The notes under the pieces were generated by a model. It saw nothing but the letters and a program-made list of their open reading frames with translations. It made no database searches and had not been told where the DNA came from. Of a stretch of DNA of 64,000 bases, positions 44,725 to 53,470 are shown in pieces. Numbering within the stretch: the first letter of the stretch is position 1; each line of letters starts with the position of its first letter. The DNA is taken from positions 39,214 through 103,213 of the forward strand of contig JAIQEY010000016.1 of NCBI GenBank assembly GCA_020073565.1, in the 5' to 3' direction. The stretch is from Terriglobia bacterium (lineage in GTDB: Bacteria; Acidobacteriota; Terriglobia; Terriglobales; Acidobacteriaceae). The position numbers and the translations under genes are program-made.

Positions 44725-45891
44725 GTGGGTCGGCGGATTGCTCAAATTGGTCTTCTGATTTTGTGCCTGGCGGTGGCGTTTCTTCTGGCGGTGCCGCGGC
44801 TGGTGGATGAGGATCAAAACAAGGTGTTAAAGAAGCCGCCGTACGCGGCGTCCGCGCGGGCGGTGCGCCTGCACCGGGAGCTCACGATTGCCGATCTCCA
44901 TGCCGACTCGCTGCTGTGGGGGCGGGACCTTTTGCAGCGCAGCGCCTACGGACATGTGGATATTCCCCGGCTGGCCGAGGGCAACGTCGCGGTGCAGGTG
45001 TTTTCCTTGCCGACCAAGAGCCCGCATGGGTTGAATATCAACAGCAATGAAGATAAGAACGACGACATTCGGCTGCTTGCGATTGTGGAGCGTTGGCCGC
45101 TTAGGACCTGGAACAGCCTGACGGCGCGGGCGCTGTATCAGGCGCGGCGGTTGCACGAGATGGCGAGCGGCTCGCGCGGCGGATTTGTGGTGATTGAGAG
45201 TTCGGCGGATCTGACGAGCTACCTGGAACGGCGGCGCTCGAATCACAATCTCACAGCCGGGCTGCTTTCGATTGAGGGAGCGCATGCGCTCGATGGGAAG
45301 CTGCGGAATCTGGATGTACTGTACCGGGCTGGGTATCGGATGATGTCGCCCAGCCATTTTTTCGACAATGACATTGGGGGATCGGCGGCGGGCGTGCACA
45401 AGACGGGACTGACGGAGAAGGGCCGGGAGTGGGTGCGGCAAATGGAAGTGCGGCACATGATCGTGGACCTGGCGCACGCTTCGGCGAAAACGATTGACGA
45501 TGTGCTGGCGATGGCCACGCGTCCTCTGGTCGTCTCGCACACGGGCGTGAAAGGGACGTGCGACAACAACCGCAACCTTAGCGACGACCAGATTCGGGTG
45601 ATTGCGGCGAAGGGCGGGCTGATCGGGATTGGGTATTGGGCTACGGCAAATTGCGGGACCGATGCAAGCGCCATTGTGAAGGCCATGCAGTATGTGTCGC
45701 GGATGGTGGGGGCGGAGCATGTGGCACTAGGGTCGGATTTCGATGGAGCAGTGACCACGCCCTTTGACACGACCGGATTGGTGCAGATTACGGATGCGAT
45801 GCTGGCGGCGGGGTACTCGGAGCAGGAGATCAGAATGATCATGGGGGAGAATGTGGTGCGGTTTCTGAAGGAGAATTTACCGGAGAAGTAG
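44725..45891 (+). CDS. membrane dipeptidase (peptidase family M19)
   Basis: A zinc-dependent renal-dipeptidase-like enzyme. The GTG start at 44725 follows GGAGGAATT. An N-terminal hydrophobic anchor or signal (about residues 7-24) precedes the amidohydrolase fold: DLHADSLLWG (zinc-binding HxD, about 55), a conserved Glu in IEGAHALDG, SHFFDNDIGG, VVSHTGVKG and GSDFDGAVTTPFDTTG. At 388 aa it is typical. Substrates of the family are dipeptides, including D-amino-acid-containing ones. Confidence 0.92.
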   Translation: MGRRIAQIGLLILCLAVAFLLAVPRLVDEDQNKVLKKPPYAASARAVRLHRELTIADLHADSLLWGRDLLQRSAYGHVDIPRLAEGNVAVQVFSLPTKSPHGLNINSNEDKNDDIRLLAIVERWPLRTWNSLTARALYQARRLHEMASGSRGGFVVIESSADLTSYLERRRSNHNLTAGLLSIEGAHALDGKLRNLDVLYRAGYRMMSPSHFFDNDIGGSAAGVHKTGLTEKGREWVRQMEVRHMIVDLAHASAKTIDDVLAMATRPLVVSHTGVKGTCDNNRNLSDDQIRVIAAKGGLIGIGYWATANCGTDASAIVKAMQYVSRMVGAEHVALGSDFDGAVTTPFDTTGLVQITDAMLAAGYSEQEIRMIMGENVVRFLKENLPEK

Positions 45892-46025
45892 AAGAACGCA
45901 GGGTCCCCTTCGGCAAGCTCAGGGCAGGCCTCGACTCCGCAGGAACTTCCCTTCGTGAATTTCCTGCTCCGCTCGGGATGACAAAGTTGTGGAGGTATCC
46001 AACTAACGGGGTGCCGGCACTGGTT

Positions 46026-46319
46026 CTAGTTTCCCACGAAGCGCAGATACAGGTCGCGGTCGTGGCGGCAGGTTTCGGCCATGTGCTTCACTTTTTCCCA
46101 GGCTTCCATCTGGGATTCGTCGCGGACACGATCTTTCACTTTTTCCCATTCCCGCAAGAATTCGGCCATTTGCAGGTGGTTGAAGACGGTTTTGCCGAAG
46201 GGGTCGATACCGCTGAGCAGAGGAAAAGATTCGGCGCTGTTAGTGGGGATCACAGCGTGCAGCATGACCCATTCGCTGCGTTCGCCGAGATCGTCTTCGA
46301 GTTTGACTACCAGGGACAT
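46026..46319 (-). CDS. hypothetical protein, 97 aa
   Basis: From the ATG at 46319 a 97-aa acidic protein with a beta-strand start (SLVVKLEDDLGERSEWVML) and a long charged helix (LREWEKVKDRVRDESQ). An upstream extension to 46412 would come from a GACGGGCG palindrome and is rejected. It lies just downstream of the sensor kinase gene on the same strand. The function is unknown. Confidence 0.6.
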   Translation of the reverse strand: MSLVVKLEDDLGERSEWVMLHAVIPTNSAESFPLLSGIDPFGKTVFNHLQMAEFLREWEKVKDRVRDESQMEAWEKVKHMAETCRHDRDLYLRFVGN

Positions 46320-46386
46320 ACTGGCGGCACTGTAGCAGTCTTGGGCGAGGTTGTCCAAATGGGCTGAGGTATCGAAGGTAACGAGA

Positions 46387-46404
46387 ACGGGCGAGGGCGC
46401 CCGT
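46387..46404. repeat. palindromic repeat, GACGGGCG family
   Basis: ACGGGCG and CGCCCGT arms around AGGG, between the 97-aa gene and the kinase gene. Confidence 0.65.
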
Positions 46405-46436
46405 CTCTCCACGATTTGAGAGCTGACGCTAGCGTC

Positions 46437-48710
46437 TCACGCTTCGGGGACGTGGGCGCCGTGCTGGAATTGGTACTGGAGGATCTTGGCGGCCAGGGCA
46501 GGTGACAATTTCGGGTCTTGCGGTCCGATGGAGCGGACGACTTCTCCGCGGCAGACGACCTCGGTGGCGGCGAGGCCGGCGATTTCGGAGGGCAGCACGA
46601 GGTTGATTTCCAGTTGCGCATTGGGTGCGAGCATCTCCTGGGCCTGGAACAGGAGTCCTGAGCGGCTGATATTTTCCGTGGTGCCGGGCCGCCAATTCGT
46701 TTCTCCGAGCAAGCGATAGCGCAGGGGAAGATGAAGGTTGAAGCGGCGCGCGCGGAACGGAGTCTTTTTTCCGGTGGATGCGGTGAAATCGGTAACAGCG
46801 CTGGGGGCCACATCTGCCTCCTGGGGAATTGGCTCGGAGCCCAGTATTTCCCGGACCTTGTCTTTGAGGGCGGGAAGGCTGAAAGGTTTCTGAAGCAGAT
46901 TGATGCCCGCGTCGAGCATGCCGTTGTGTCCAATTTCATTCTCGGTGTAGCCCGACATAAAGAGTACGCGGAGGTCTGGGCGCTGGGCGGAAATGTGGCG
47001 GGCCAGTTCGCGTCCATTCATTCCGGGCATGACGACGTCGGTCAGTACGAGGTCGATGGGGCCCTTATGCCCGGCTGCGATTTGCAGGGCGGCGGCACCA
47101 TCTTCAGCTTCGAGGATCTTGTAGCCTTGCGTCTCCAGGTATTGCCGGGCGAGGCGGCGGAGATTGACCTCGTCTTCCACCAGAAGAATGGTTTCCCGCC
47201 CGCGCTCGGGGCGAGGCAGGCCGAGAGTGTCGTGGACCGCGGCGGGCTCTTCCCGGGCGTCGACGCGGGGGAAGTAGGCGCGGAACGCGGTGCCACGCTG
47301 GGGCTGGCTGTCGACGAAGATGAAGCCACCGCTTTGTTTCACGATGCCGTAGACGGTCGAGAGGCCGAGGCCGGTGCCCTTGGCGCCCTTGGTGGTGAAG
47401 AAAGGCTCGAAGATGCGAGACTGAGTTTCCAGGTCCATGCCGATCCCGGTGTCGCTGATGGCGAGCATGACGTAATCGCCGGGTTGGAGGGGTGCGTGGG
47501 TGCGGGCGAAGTTCTCGTCGAGCGAAACATTGGCAGTCTCGATGGTGAGTTTGCCGCCGTCGGGCATGGCGTCGCGGGCGTTGACAGCCAGATTCATGAT
47601 CACCTGATCAATCTGGCCAGGATCGGCGCGGACGGCGCCGATGGCGGGGCCGGGCACCATGACAAGGTCGATGTCTTCGCCAATCATGCGGGTGAGCATC
47701 TTGAGGTTTTCGCTGACGACCTCATTGAGGTCGAGGACCTTGGGCGCGAGCATCTGCTTGCGGCTGAACGCGAGCAGTTGACGAGTGAGTGAGGTGGCCC
47801 GCTGGGTAGCGTTGGAAATTTGCTGAGCGGGACCGCGGAGGCGAGGGTCGGAACCGACGCGCTCGAGCAGGAACTCGGAGTATCCGGAGATCACCATCAG
47901 GAGGTTATTGAAGTCGTGCGCGATGCCGCCGGCGAGTCGTCCGACGGCTTCCATTTTCTGAGCCTGCCGCAGTTGCTGCTCGAGCGTGCGGGTTTCGGTG
48001 ATGTCTTCCATGAAGATTTCGAAAGTGCTGCCGGTCTTGCCGTTGGAAATGGCGCGGCCGGAGATGCGGGCCACGATGGCGGCGCCGTCCTTACGCACGC
48101 ATTCGGTGGTCAGGCGGGTGAATTCTTTTCCGGCATGAAAATAGTCGGCCGTCTGGAACCACTGCTGGGCATCGGCGTAAAGGCTGCCGAGGTGCCGGCC
48201 GGTGAGTTCGGCGGCGCTGGAGTAGCCAAACATGGCGACCAGGGCGGGGTTGGCGTCCTGGATCATTCCCAGAGCGTTGCAGCGGCAGATTCCGTACGGG
48301 GCGTTCATGACGAGCGAACGGAAGTTGCCCTCGGACCGGTTCAGGCTCTCCTGGGTGGCGCGGAGGGCGGCGTTGAACCAGCAGATCAGGAGCGCGACCG
48401 CGAAGAAGAGGATCAGGTGGGCGGTGGCTCTGCGGTATTCGGCCGGGCTGTGCTCTCCCATCAGCGAATAGTAGGCGCTGACGGTAAGGGCGAAGGAGGT
48501 GGCGGCCAGTCCGGGCTTCCAGCCTCCGTACCAGGCGCTGACCATGACGGCGACGGCGAAAACGACGAGGCGGCTCTCGGCGATGTCGGTGAGGAGGAGC
48601 GTGGGGATGAGCGCGAGAACCGCGCTGAGCAGAGCGACACTGTAACGCAAAATGGGAGCGCGTGCCGGAGCTACCGCCAGCGTGCGGATGAGAGGGAGTT
48701 TCATTCGCAT
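46437..48710 (-). CDS. PAS sensor histidine kinase fused to receiver and PilZ domains
   Basis: A 757-aa hybrid kinase. Residues about 25-115 hold DUF4118-like membrane helices (AWYGGWKPGLAAT). A PAS domain follows (about 128-245), then HisKA with the phospho-acceptor His265 in GGIAHDFNNLL. The HATPase has GTGLGLSTVYGI (about 440). A receiver domain (about 510-630) has Asp in LTDVVMPGMNG and Lys in LQKPF. The C-terminal 100 residues form a PilZ-like domain with NISRSG (NxSxxG), but the usual RxxxR c-di-GMP motif is not clearly intact (RARRFNLHL). The start is an ATG at 48710, with TTG at 48719 as an alternative. No separate regulator is nearby. Confidence 0.92.
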   Translation of the reverse strand: MRMKLPLIRTLAVAPARAPILRYSVALLSAVLALIPTLLLTDIAESRLVVFAVAVMVSAWYGGWKPGLAATSFALTVSAYYSLMGEHSPAEYRRATAHLILFFAVALLICWFNAALRATQESLNRSEGNFRSLVMNAPYGICRCNALGMIQDANPALVAMFGYSSAAELTGRHLGSLYADAQQWFQTADYFHAGKEFTRLTTECVRKDGAAIVARISGRAISNGKTGSTFEIFMEDITETRTLEQQLRQAQKMEAVGRLAGGIAHDFNNLLMVISGYSEFLLERVGSDPRLRGPAQQISNATQRATSLTRQLLAFSRKQMLAPKVLDLNEVVSENLKMLTRMIGEDIDLVMVPGPAIGAVRADPGQIDQVIMNLAVNARDAMPDGGKLTIETANVSLDENFARTHAPLQPGDYVMLAISDTGIGMDLETQSRIFEPFFTTKGAKGTGLGLSTVYGIVKQSGGFIFVDSQPQRGTAFRAYFPRVDAREEPAAVHDTLGLPRPERGRETILLVEDEVNLRRLARQYLETQGYKILEAEDGAAALQIAAGHKGPIDLVLTDVVMPGMNGRELARHISAQRPDLRVLFMSGYTENEIGHNGMLDAGINLLQKPFSLPALKDKVREILGSEPIPQEADVAPSAVTDFTASTGKKTPFRARRFNLHLPLRYRLLGETNWRPGTTENISRSGLLFQAQEMLAPNAQLEINLVLPSEIAGLAATEVVCRGEVVRSIGPQDPKLSPALAAKILQYQFQHGAHVPEA

Positions 48711-48965
48711 AAACTTCAATTCATGCTATGCGCAGAGAAGCGCACAAGCGAGTTACGCCTGTTCACGCGGTCCCGGCAAAGGCACAGTGTCCCAATGGCC
48801 AGTGTGGGAGCCGGGTTTGAGGCAACGAACGTGGCACACCCACCATACGCCGAAATGCCAGTGACTCAAGAATCAATAGTGCAAAATTCGGTTTACAAAG
48901 AACAAAGACTTGCAACATCCGATGAGAAACACGACACTAGCGGCGCCAGCGCAGAAAGGCGACGG

Positions 48966-49670
48966 ATGAACATCGGTCTCTTCGGCGGAAGCTTCGATCC
49001 GATCCACCGCGGGCATTTGACGCTGGCCCAGGCGGCGGCCGACCGCTTCGCGCTCCGGCAGGTGCTGTTTGTGCCGGCGAACGTGCCTCCGCACAAGCAG
49101 AAACAGCCCGTCACGGCGTTCGTTCATCGGTATGCGATGGTGACGCTGGCAACACAGGACGACAAGCGCTGGATGCCGTCGTTGCTGGAGGCGGGTGAGT
49201 TGGGTTCGGGCGGAGGCGTTGCGCAGACGGCGAATTACTCGATTGATACGGTCCGGCGGCTGAAACAGACGCTGAAGAAGGCGGACCGGCTGTTCTTTCT
49301 GATCGGCGTGGACGCTTTCAAAGATATTGCGAAATGGCGCGAGGCGCGGGCGCTGTTGGCGGAGTGCGAGTTCATCGTGGCTAGCCGTCCGGGATTTTCG
49401 CTGCGGGATGTGGCCGAGTCGCTGCCGGAGGGCTTGCGGCCGCCCGCTGCGGTGACAAAGCCGTTTCAGAAGCAGACGGCAACGGGCGACCTGGTGCTGC
49501 CGGGCGTGACTCTGCACCTGCTGGATGGAGTTCAGCAGAATGTTTCTGCCACGACGATTCGGGCGGCGGCAGCGCAGGGCAGGCCTCTGGCAAAATGGCT
49601 GGATCCGCGGGTGGCGGAGTATGTGCGGAAGATGGGGCTGTACCGGAAGGGGGCGAGAGGCGGCGGCTAG
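48966..49670 (+). CDS. nadD: nicotinate-nucleotide adenylyltransferase
   Basis: NadD converts nicotinate mononucleotide to NaAD in NAD synthesis. GLFGGSFDPIHRGHL (residues about 4-18) is the nucleotidyltransferase signature, and NVSATTIR (about 197) is the C-terminal ISxTxxR motif. The 234-aa product starts at the ATG at 48966. A very long upstream frame to 47820 is a shadow of the kinase gene and is rejected. nadD usually precedes rsfS; here a minus-strand gene separates them. Confidence 0.94.
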   Translation: MNIGLFGGSFDPIHRGHLTLAQAAADRFALRQVLFVPANVPPHKQKQPVTAFVHRYAMVTLATQDDKRWMPSLLEAGELGSGGGVAQTANYSIDTVRRLKQTLKKADRLFFLIGVDAFKDIAKWREARALLAECEFIVASRPGFSLRDVAESLPEGLRPPAAVTKPFQKQTATGDLVLPGVTLHLLDGVQQNVSATTIRAAAAQGRPLAKWLDPRVAEYVRKMGLYRKGARGGG

Positions 49671-49746
49671 TACGCTTGGCGATGCTATCGCCTCTTTGTG
49701 ATCGTTATCGATGGTGAATCAACGCATCTGAGCATTCCAGCGTCGG

Positions 49747-50370
49747 TTATGGCTGCTGCGGGGTCGTGGTCTCGCCGTGCTTTTCAAACGTGAAAAATTT
49801 GGTCAGAAGCTGACGTTTCGACGCTAGTGCTCCCAAGCTGTACGACACCCCGGCGTAGAACGGCGCGGTGATTGACATCTGTGCCCATACGCGTACCGGG
49901 TCACTGGCGAGTGGGTCTGCAAATGTGGGCATCACCTTCTGTATGTCAAAGAAGTAGCCGATGGTTGTCACTGATGTTCCAATGAGCACAGAGGACGGGG
50001 CGTGGTACATCAGCATTTTGTACAGCAGCCGTACCGTGAGAAGGATCCAAGCCCAACCTGCAATCGAGCCAGATTCTCCCTCATGCAAGTAGCTACGAAC
50101 TGTGGCCGGAAAGAACCGAACCACGTTCACGTAGCCAACCACCAGCGCTGGAAGAATCGTCGTCAACTCGAAATGCTGTAAGTACCAATCTGTTGCCGGA
50201 ATGCTGATCGAAATCTGTAGTATGGGTGCGATCCAACCGAACCAGTGAAACACCAACTGCGGAGAAAGATCCAGCGCGCAAATGTATGCGATATAGGTAT
50301 GCAAAATGAACGACGCCACGTAGCCCAGCAAAGACCTCTTTTCGATTGCGATCGGCTCAGGCGACACCAT
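49747..50370 (-). CDS. hypothetical multi-spanning membrane protein
   Basis: A 207-aa protein with about four hydrophobic segments (residues about 14-35, 45-60, 75-95 and 105-125) and a less hydrophobic C-terminus. No family was recognised. It is on the opposite strand to nadD and rsfS and lies exactly between them, so it looks like an insertion into the usual nadD-rsfS-rlmH order. Its base composition is less GC-rich than the flanking genes. Confidence 0.7.
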   Translation of the reverse strand: MVSPEPIAIEKRSLLGYVASFILHTYIAYICALDLSPQLVFHWFGWIAPILQISISIPATDWYLQHFELTTILPALVVGYVNVVRFFPATVRSYLHEGESGSIAGWAWILLTVRLLYKMLMYHAPSSVLIGTSVTTIGYFFDIQKVMPTFADPLASDPVRVWAQMSITAPFYAGVSYSLGALASKRQLLTKFFTFEKHGETTTPQQP

Positions 50371-50515
50371 GACAATCGAAAGCTACCATTGGTCCAGTCG
50401 GGATCGCAAGCAGCATGGCATGACTAAATGTGGACGGTTTCTTGGCGCTCGTCTTCGCTCCATGTGCGCGCCACCCGTCCCGCCACCTGCGCGTTACAAT
50501 CGATACGCCATCCTT

Positions 50516-50953
50516 ATGAAAAAGACGAACGACCTCAAACGCCAGGTCAACGAAGCCATTCTCGCCTGCCAGGACAAGAAAGCCGAACAAGTCACGATTC
50601 TTGAGCTGGAAAAAGACTCGGGGGCTTTCACCGATTATTTTGTGATGTGCAGCGGGACCAATCCCCGGCAGATCCAGGCGATTGCGGACGCGGTGGACGA
50701 TCGACTGGAGGTGCTTGGCCTGCGTCCGACGCACACCGAGGGCTACAAACAGGCGGAGTGGGTGCTGCTGGACTACGTGGATTTTGTCGTCCACATTTTT
50801 TCCGAGAATGCCCGCCGGTACTACGACCTGGAGCGCCTGTGGAAGTCGGCAACGCGGCTGGAGCCGGCCGAGTTGATGGCGGCTCCGAAGCGGCGACGGG
50901 CGAATGCAACGACCGGGGCGGCTCCGAAGCGTACGCGCAGGAAGAAGCCCTAA
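50516..50953 (+). CDS. rsfS: ribosomal silencing factor RsfS
   Basis: RsfS binds ribosomal protein uL14 and blocks subunit joining under starvation. The core DYFVMCSGTNPRQIQAIADAV (two parts around residues 40-60) and EGYKQAEWVLLDYVDFVVHIF are diagnostic. A basic C-terminal tail (KRRRANAT...KRTRRKKP) extends beyond the usual about 115 residues to 145. The ATG at 50516 was chosen. It is followed after one base by a methyltransferase gene. Confidence 0.93.
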   Translation: MKKTNDLKRQVNEAILACQDKKAEQVTILELEKDSGAFTDYFVMCSGTNPRQIQAIADAVDDRLEVLGLRPTHTEGYKQAEWVLLDYVDFVVHIFSENARRYYDLERLWKSATRLEPAELMAAPKRRRANATTGAAPKRTRRKKP

Positions 50954-50954
50954 C

Positions 50955-51788
50955 ATGGCGGCGTCGGATGCAACTCCGTGGGGTTCGTCGTACCGCCTGA
51001 TCGCCGCCGAGAAGTGGAGAGCGAAGTCGGCGGTTTTGGGGAGCGCGGTTACCGCCGCGCTGGTCGAATATGCGTTTCCGCAGCCGGGCATGAAGGTGCT
51101 CGACTTGGCGTGCGGCACCGGGGAGCCAGGGATCAGTCTGGCGCAGCGAGTTGGACCAGAGGGGCACGTCACCGCCCTGGATCTGAGTTCTGACCTGCTC
51201 GAACTGGCTAGCCAGCGTGCCAAGGTTAAGGGGCTGGCGAATTTCTCGACGCAGCAGGCTGATGCGCACAAGCTGCCATTTCCCGACCACAGCTTTGACT
51301 TGGCCGCTTGCCGTTTTGGGGTGATGTTCTTTGCGGATGTCGAGCGCGCGCTGACCGAACTCCGGCATGTGTTGAAGCCGAGTGCGCGCGCCTGCTTTGC
51401 GGCGTGGGGTCCGATCGAGCAGCCGTACTGGCAGACCACGATGGAAATTGTGCACCGTCATGCGGGTGGGCACATGCTGGAGCCGGGAGGAGCGGATCCA
51501 TTTCGCTTTTCGAAGACCGGCTCGCTGTCGGAGGTCTTGCGGGCAGCCGGATTTCGCGAAGTGGAAGAGTCAGTTCGCAACCTGCCCTGGACCTGGCCGG
51601 GAGATGCGACAGAAGTCTTTGAATACGTCTGCTCGTTAACGGCGCCGTTTCGGTCGATGCTGGAGCGCGTGCCGGCCGATGAGTGGCCGGCGATTCGCAC
51701 CGAGGCGAAGGCGGCGATTGAGTTGTATCGGGTGGGGGATGAGATACGATTCGGCGCGGAACTGGTGTTTGCGTCGGGGAAAGCCTAA
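50955..51788 (+). CDS. class I SAM-dependent methyltransferase (UbiE/Coq5-like)
   Basis: A 277-aa Rossmann methyltransferase: VLDLACGTGEPGISLA (motif I, about residues 48-63), VTALDLSSDLL (about 73), ADAHKLPFPDHSFD (about 103) and LKPSARACFAAWG. It resembles the UbiE group, but no substrate can be named. It lies between rsfS and rlmH in one direction, with tight spacing, so it is probably co-transcribed. Confidence 0.88.
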   Translation: MAASDATPWGSSYRLIAAEKWRAKSAVLGSAVTAALVEYAFPQPGMKVLDLACGTGEPGISLAQRVGPEGHVTALDLSSDLLELASQRAKVKGLANFSTQQADAHKLPFPDHSFDLAACRFGVMFFADVERALTELRHVLKPSARACFAAWGPIEQPYWQTTMEIVHRHAGGHMLEPGGADPFRFSKTGSLSEVLRAAGFREVEESVRNLPWTWPGDATEVFEYVCSLTAPFRSMLERVPADEWPAIRTEAKAAIELYRVGDEIRFGAELVFASGKA

Positions 51789-51837
51789 GGATTGATGGAG
51801 AGCCGGGCATCCCGCCCGTCTCCATTAGACAAGGCCC

Positions 51838-52278
51838 ATGAAGATCAAAGTAGCTTGGGTCGGGCGGACGAAAGAGCCGGCGATCCAGACTCTGACGGAC
51901 GACTACCTGAAGCGGATCTCGCGCTACGCGGAAGTTGCGGGGCTGGCGCTGAAAGACGAGGCTGCAGTTCTGTCGCTGGCGCGGGGGGAGCGGCAGAAGG
52001 ACCGGCACAAACTGGTCCTCCTCGATGCACGCGGGAAGCAGCTTTCATCCGAGGAGTTGGCCGAGTTTCTGGCGCGCGAACAGATAAGCGCGGTGCCGCT
52101 CCTGTTCGCGATCGGCGGGGCCGATGGTTTTACCGGCGAGGCGCGGCAGCACGCCGGTTTTGTTCTGTCTTTAGGCAAGATGACGCTGCCGCATGAACTG
52201 GCGCGGGTCGTTCTGGCGGAGCAACTTTACCGCGCCTTCACCATTCTGAAGAACCATCCCTATCATCTGGGACATTAA
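51838..52278 (+). CDS. rlmH: 23S rRNA pseudouridine(1915) N3-methyltransferase
   Basis: RlmH is a small SPOUT methyltransferase acting on helix 69 of 23S rRNA. MKIKVAWVGRTKEP at the start, LDARGKQLSSEELA, the knotted SAM site FAIGGADGF (about residues 96-104) and the HPYHLGH tail define it. The length of 146 aa is normal. It completes the nadD-rsfS-rlmH order with two extra genes inserted. Confidence 0.94.
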   Translation: MKIKVAWVGRTKEPAIQTLTDDYLKRISRYAEVAGLALKDEAAVLSLARGERQKDRHKLVLLDARGKQLSSEELAEFLAREQISAVPLLFAIGGADGFTGEARQHAGFVLSLGKMTLPHELARVVLAEQLYRAFTILKNHPYHLGH

Positions 52279-52439
52279 CTCAGGAGTAATCAGGCATCGT
52301 CCGTTCGCCGGATATTGGGTGCGGTTCGATTTCCCGGCAGGATGCACCTCCGACACGTTCTCAAGGTTCGGGAAGTGGACTATTGTGTCTTCCACAGGCG
52401 GAACAAATTCCTAAAGAGACTGGACGAGGTCCTCCCTCA

Positions 52440-52607
52440 ATGAAAAACCCATACGACGTGATACGGGCGAAAGAACAGCAAATGATCAAGATTCGGAAAG
52501 AAGTGGAAGTGTTGCGGATGGCGGCACGGTTGCTGAGCCCGGAGGATCCGGGCGCGGCCAACAGCGACGGCCAATCCAAGTTGTCGCGGGTTGTCGAAAT
52601 GCCGTAA
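52440..52607 (+). CDS. small coiled-coil protein, 55 aa
   Basis: A short helical protein (NPYDVIRAKEQQMIKIRKEV, then RMAARLLS) starting at the ATG at 52440. The heptad pattern of I/V/L suggests a coiled coil. It is similar in style to small acidobacterial proteins of the MKNPxxVxRxKE type, from memory. A strong terminator follows directly (52631-52668), which supports a real transcript. The function is unknown. Confidence 0.65.
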   Translation: MKNPYDVIRAKEQQMIKIRKEVEVLRMAARLLSPEDPGAANSDGQSKLSRVVEMP

Positions 52608-52630
52608 ACAATCTCCCCGTTTGACTCGAA

Positions 52631-52668
52631 GGCGGACGGCACCCCAAGGCCGTCCGCCTTTCCTGTTT
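52631..52668 (+). terminator. Rho-independent terminator
   Basis: A perfect 10-bp stem GGCGGACGGC/GCCGTCCGCC with an 8-base loop, followed by TTTCCTGTTT. It ends the rlmH/small-protein transcript. Confidence 0.88.
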
Positions 52669-52861
52669 GTAAATCAAGGCCTCGTATACCCTGCCTGCGA
52701 TTGCGGTTTCGTCACGCCCAATTCCTGTTTGGATAGGGGTCCGTAGACTCCGCGGGAACTTCACTTCTCGGAAGGCCCTGCTCCACCCGGGTGACAGGGG
52801 GGAGGGTATTTAACCGACCGCTCAGGCCGCTGCGTAGCGTAAAATTAAAGATTCGCCTTCT

Positions 52862-53398
52862 ATGTCGGATCTGCGCCGTGGTCTCATCATCGTGAACACT
52901 GGGCCGGGTAAGGGCAAGACCACTGCGGCGATGGGGACGGCGCTGCGGGCGGTTGGGCAGGGAATGCGGGTGCTGATGCTGCAGTTTCTGAAGGGATCGT
53001 GGCACTATGGCGAGCTTGATGCCGTGCAGGCGTTCGGCGACAAGTTCGTGATGAAGCAGATGGGCCGGGGGTTTGTGAAAGTGGGCGCCGAGAAGCCCGA
53101 TCCTGAGGATGTACGGATGGTTGAAGAGGCCTGGGCTCAGGCGGAGAAGGCGATCCAGTCTGGGGAATGGGACCTGGTGGTGCTGGACGAGATCAACTAT
53201 GCCATCAGCTACGGTATGCTGGACGCGGGCAAGGTGGCGGAGTCCTTGAAGAAGAAGCCGGAGATGGTGCATGTCATCTTGACCGGGAGGAACGCGCATC
53301 CGACAATTGTCGAACTGGCGGACACGGTCACCGAAATGCGCCAGGTGAAACACGCGTATGAGAAGGGCGTGATGGCACAGAGAGGAATTGAATACTAG
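52862..53398 (+). CDS. cobO: corrinoid adenosyltransferase (CobO/BtuR)
   Basis: This enzyme adenosylates cob(I)alamin or cobyrinate a,c-diamide, giving the coenzyme B12 form. NTGPGKGKTTAAMGTALRA (residues about 12-30) is the P-loop region, and LDEINYAISYGML and LTGRNAHP are characteristic. At 178 aa it is normal. No B12 riboswitch was found upstream and no other cobalamin genes are near, so it may serve salvage. Confidence 0.92.
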   Translation: MSDLRRGLIIVNTGPGKGKTTAAMGTALRAVGQGMRVLMLQFLKGSWHYGELDAVQAFGDKFVMKQMGRGFVKVGAEKPDPEDVRMVEEAWAQAEKAIQSGEWDLVVLDEINYAISYGMLDAGKVAESLKKKPEMVHVILTGRNAHPTIVELADTVTEMRQVKHAYEKGVMAQRGIEY

Positions 53399-53467
53399 TT
53401 TCTGGTTGCTGGTGGGAGTGTTCGACGTCGCGAACTAGAAACTAGAAACGAGCAACTAGAAACTGCC
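53397..53467. repeat. inverted heptanucleotide repeat (AACTAGA type)
   Basis: Five 7-base units from 53433 (AACTAGA, AACTAGA, AACGAGC, AACTAGA, AACTGCC) face an inverted set at 53397-53417 (TAGTTTC, TGGTTGC, TGGTGGG), so the RNA could fold into a long hairpin. It fills the gap between cobO and accD. Confidence 0.85.
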
Positions 53468-53470
53468 TTT

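Noticed and set aside
47820..48965. N-terminal extension of nadD by about 380 codons
   Set aside because: Lies antisense to the kinase gene; the NadD family begins at the ATG at 48966.
52683..52861. Possible cobalamin riboswitch before cobO
   Set aside because: The B12-box and other conserved segments are not present.
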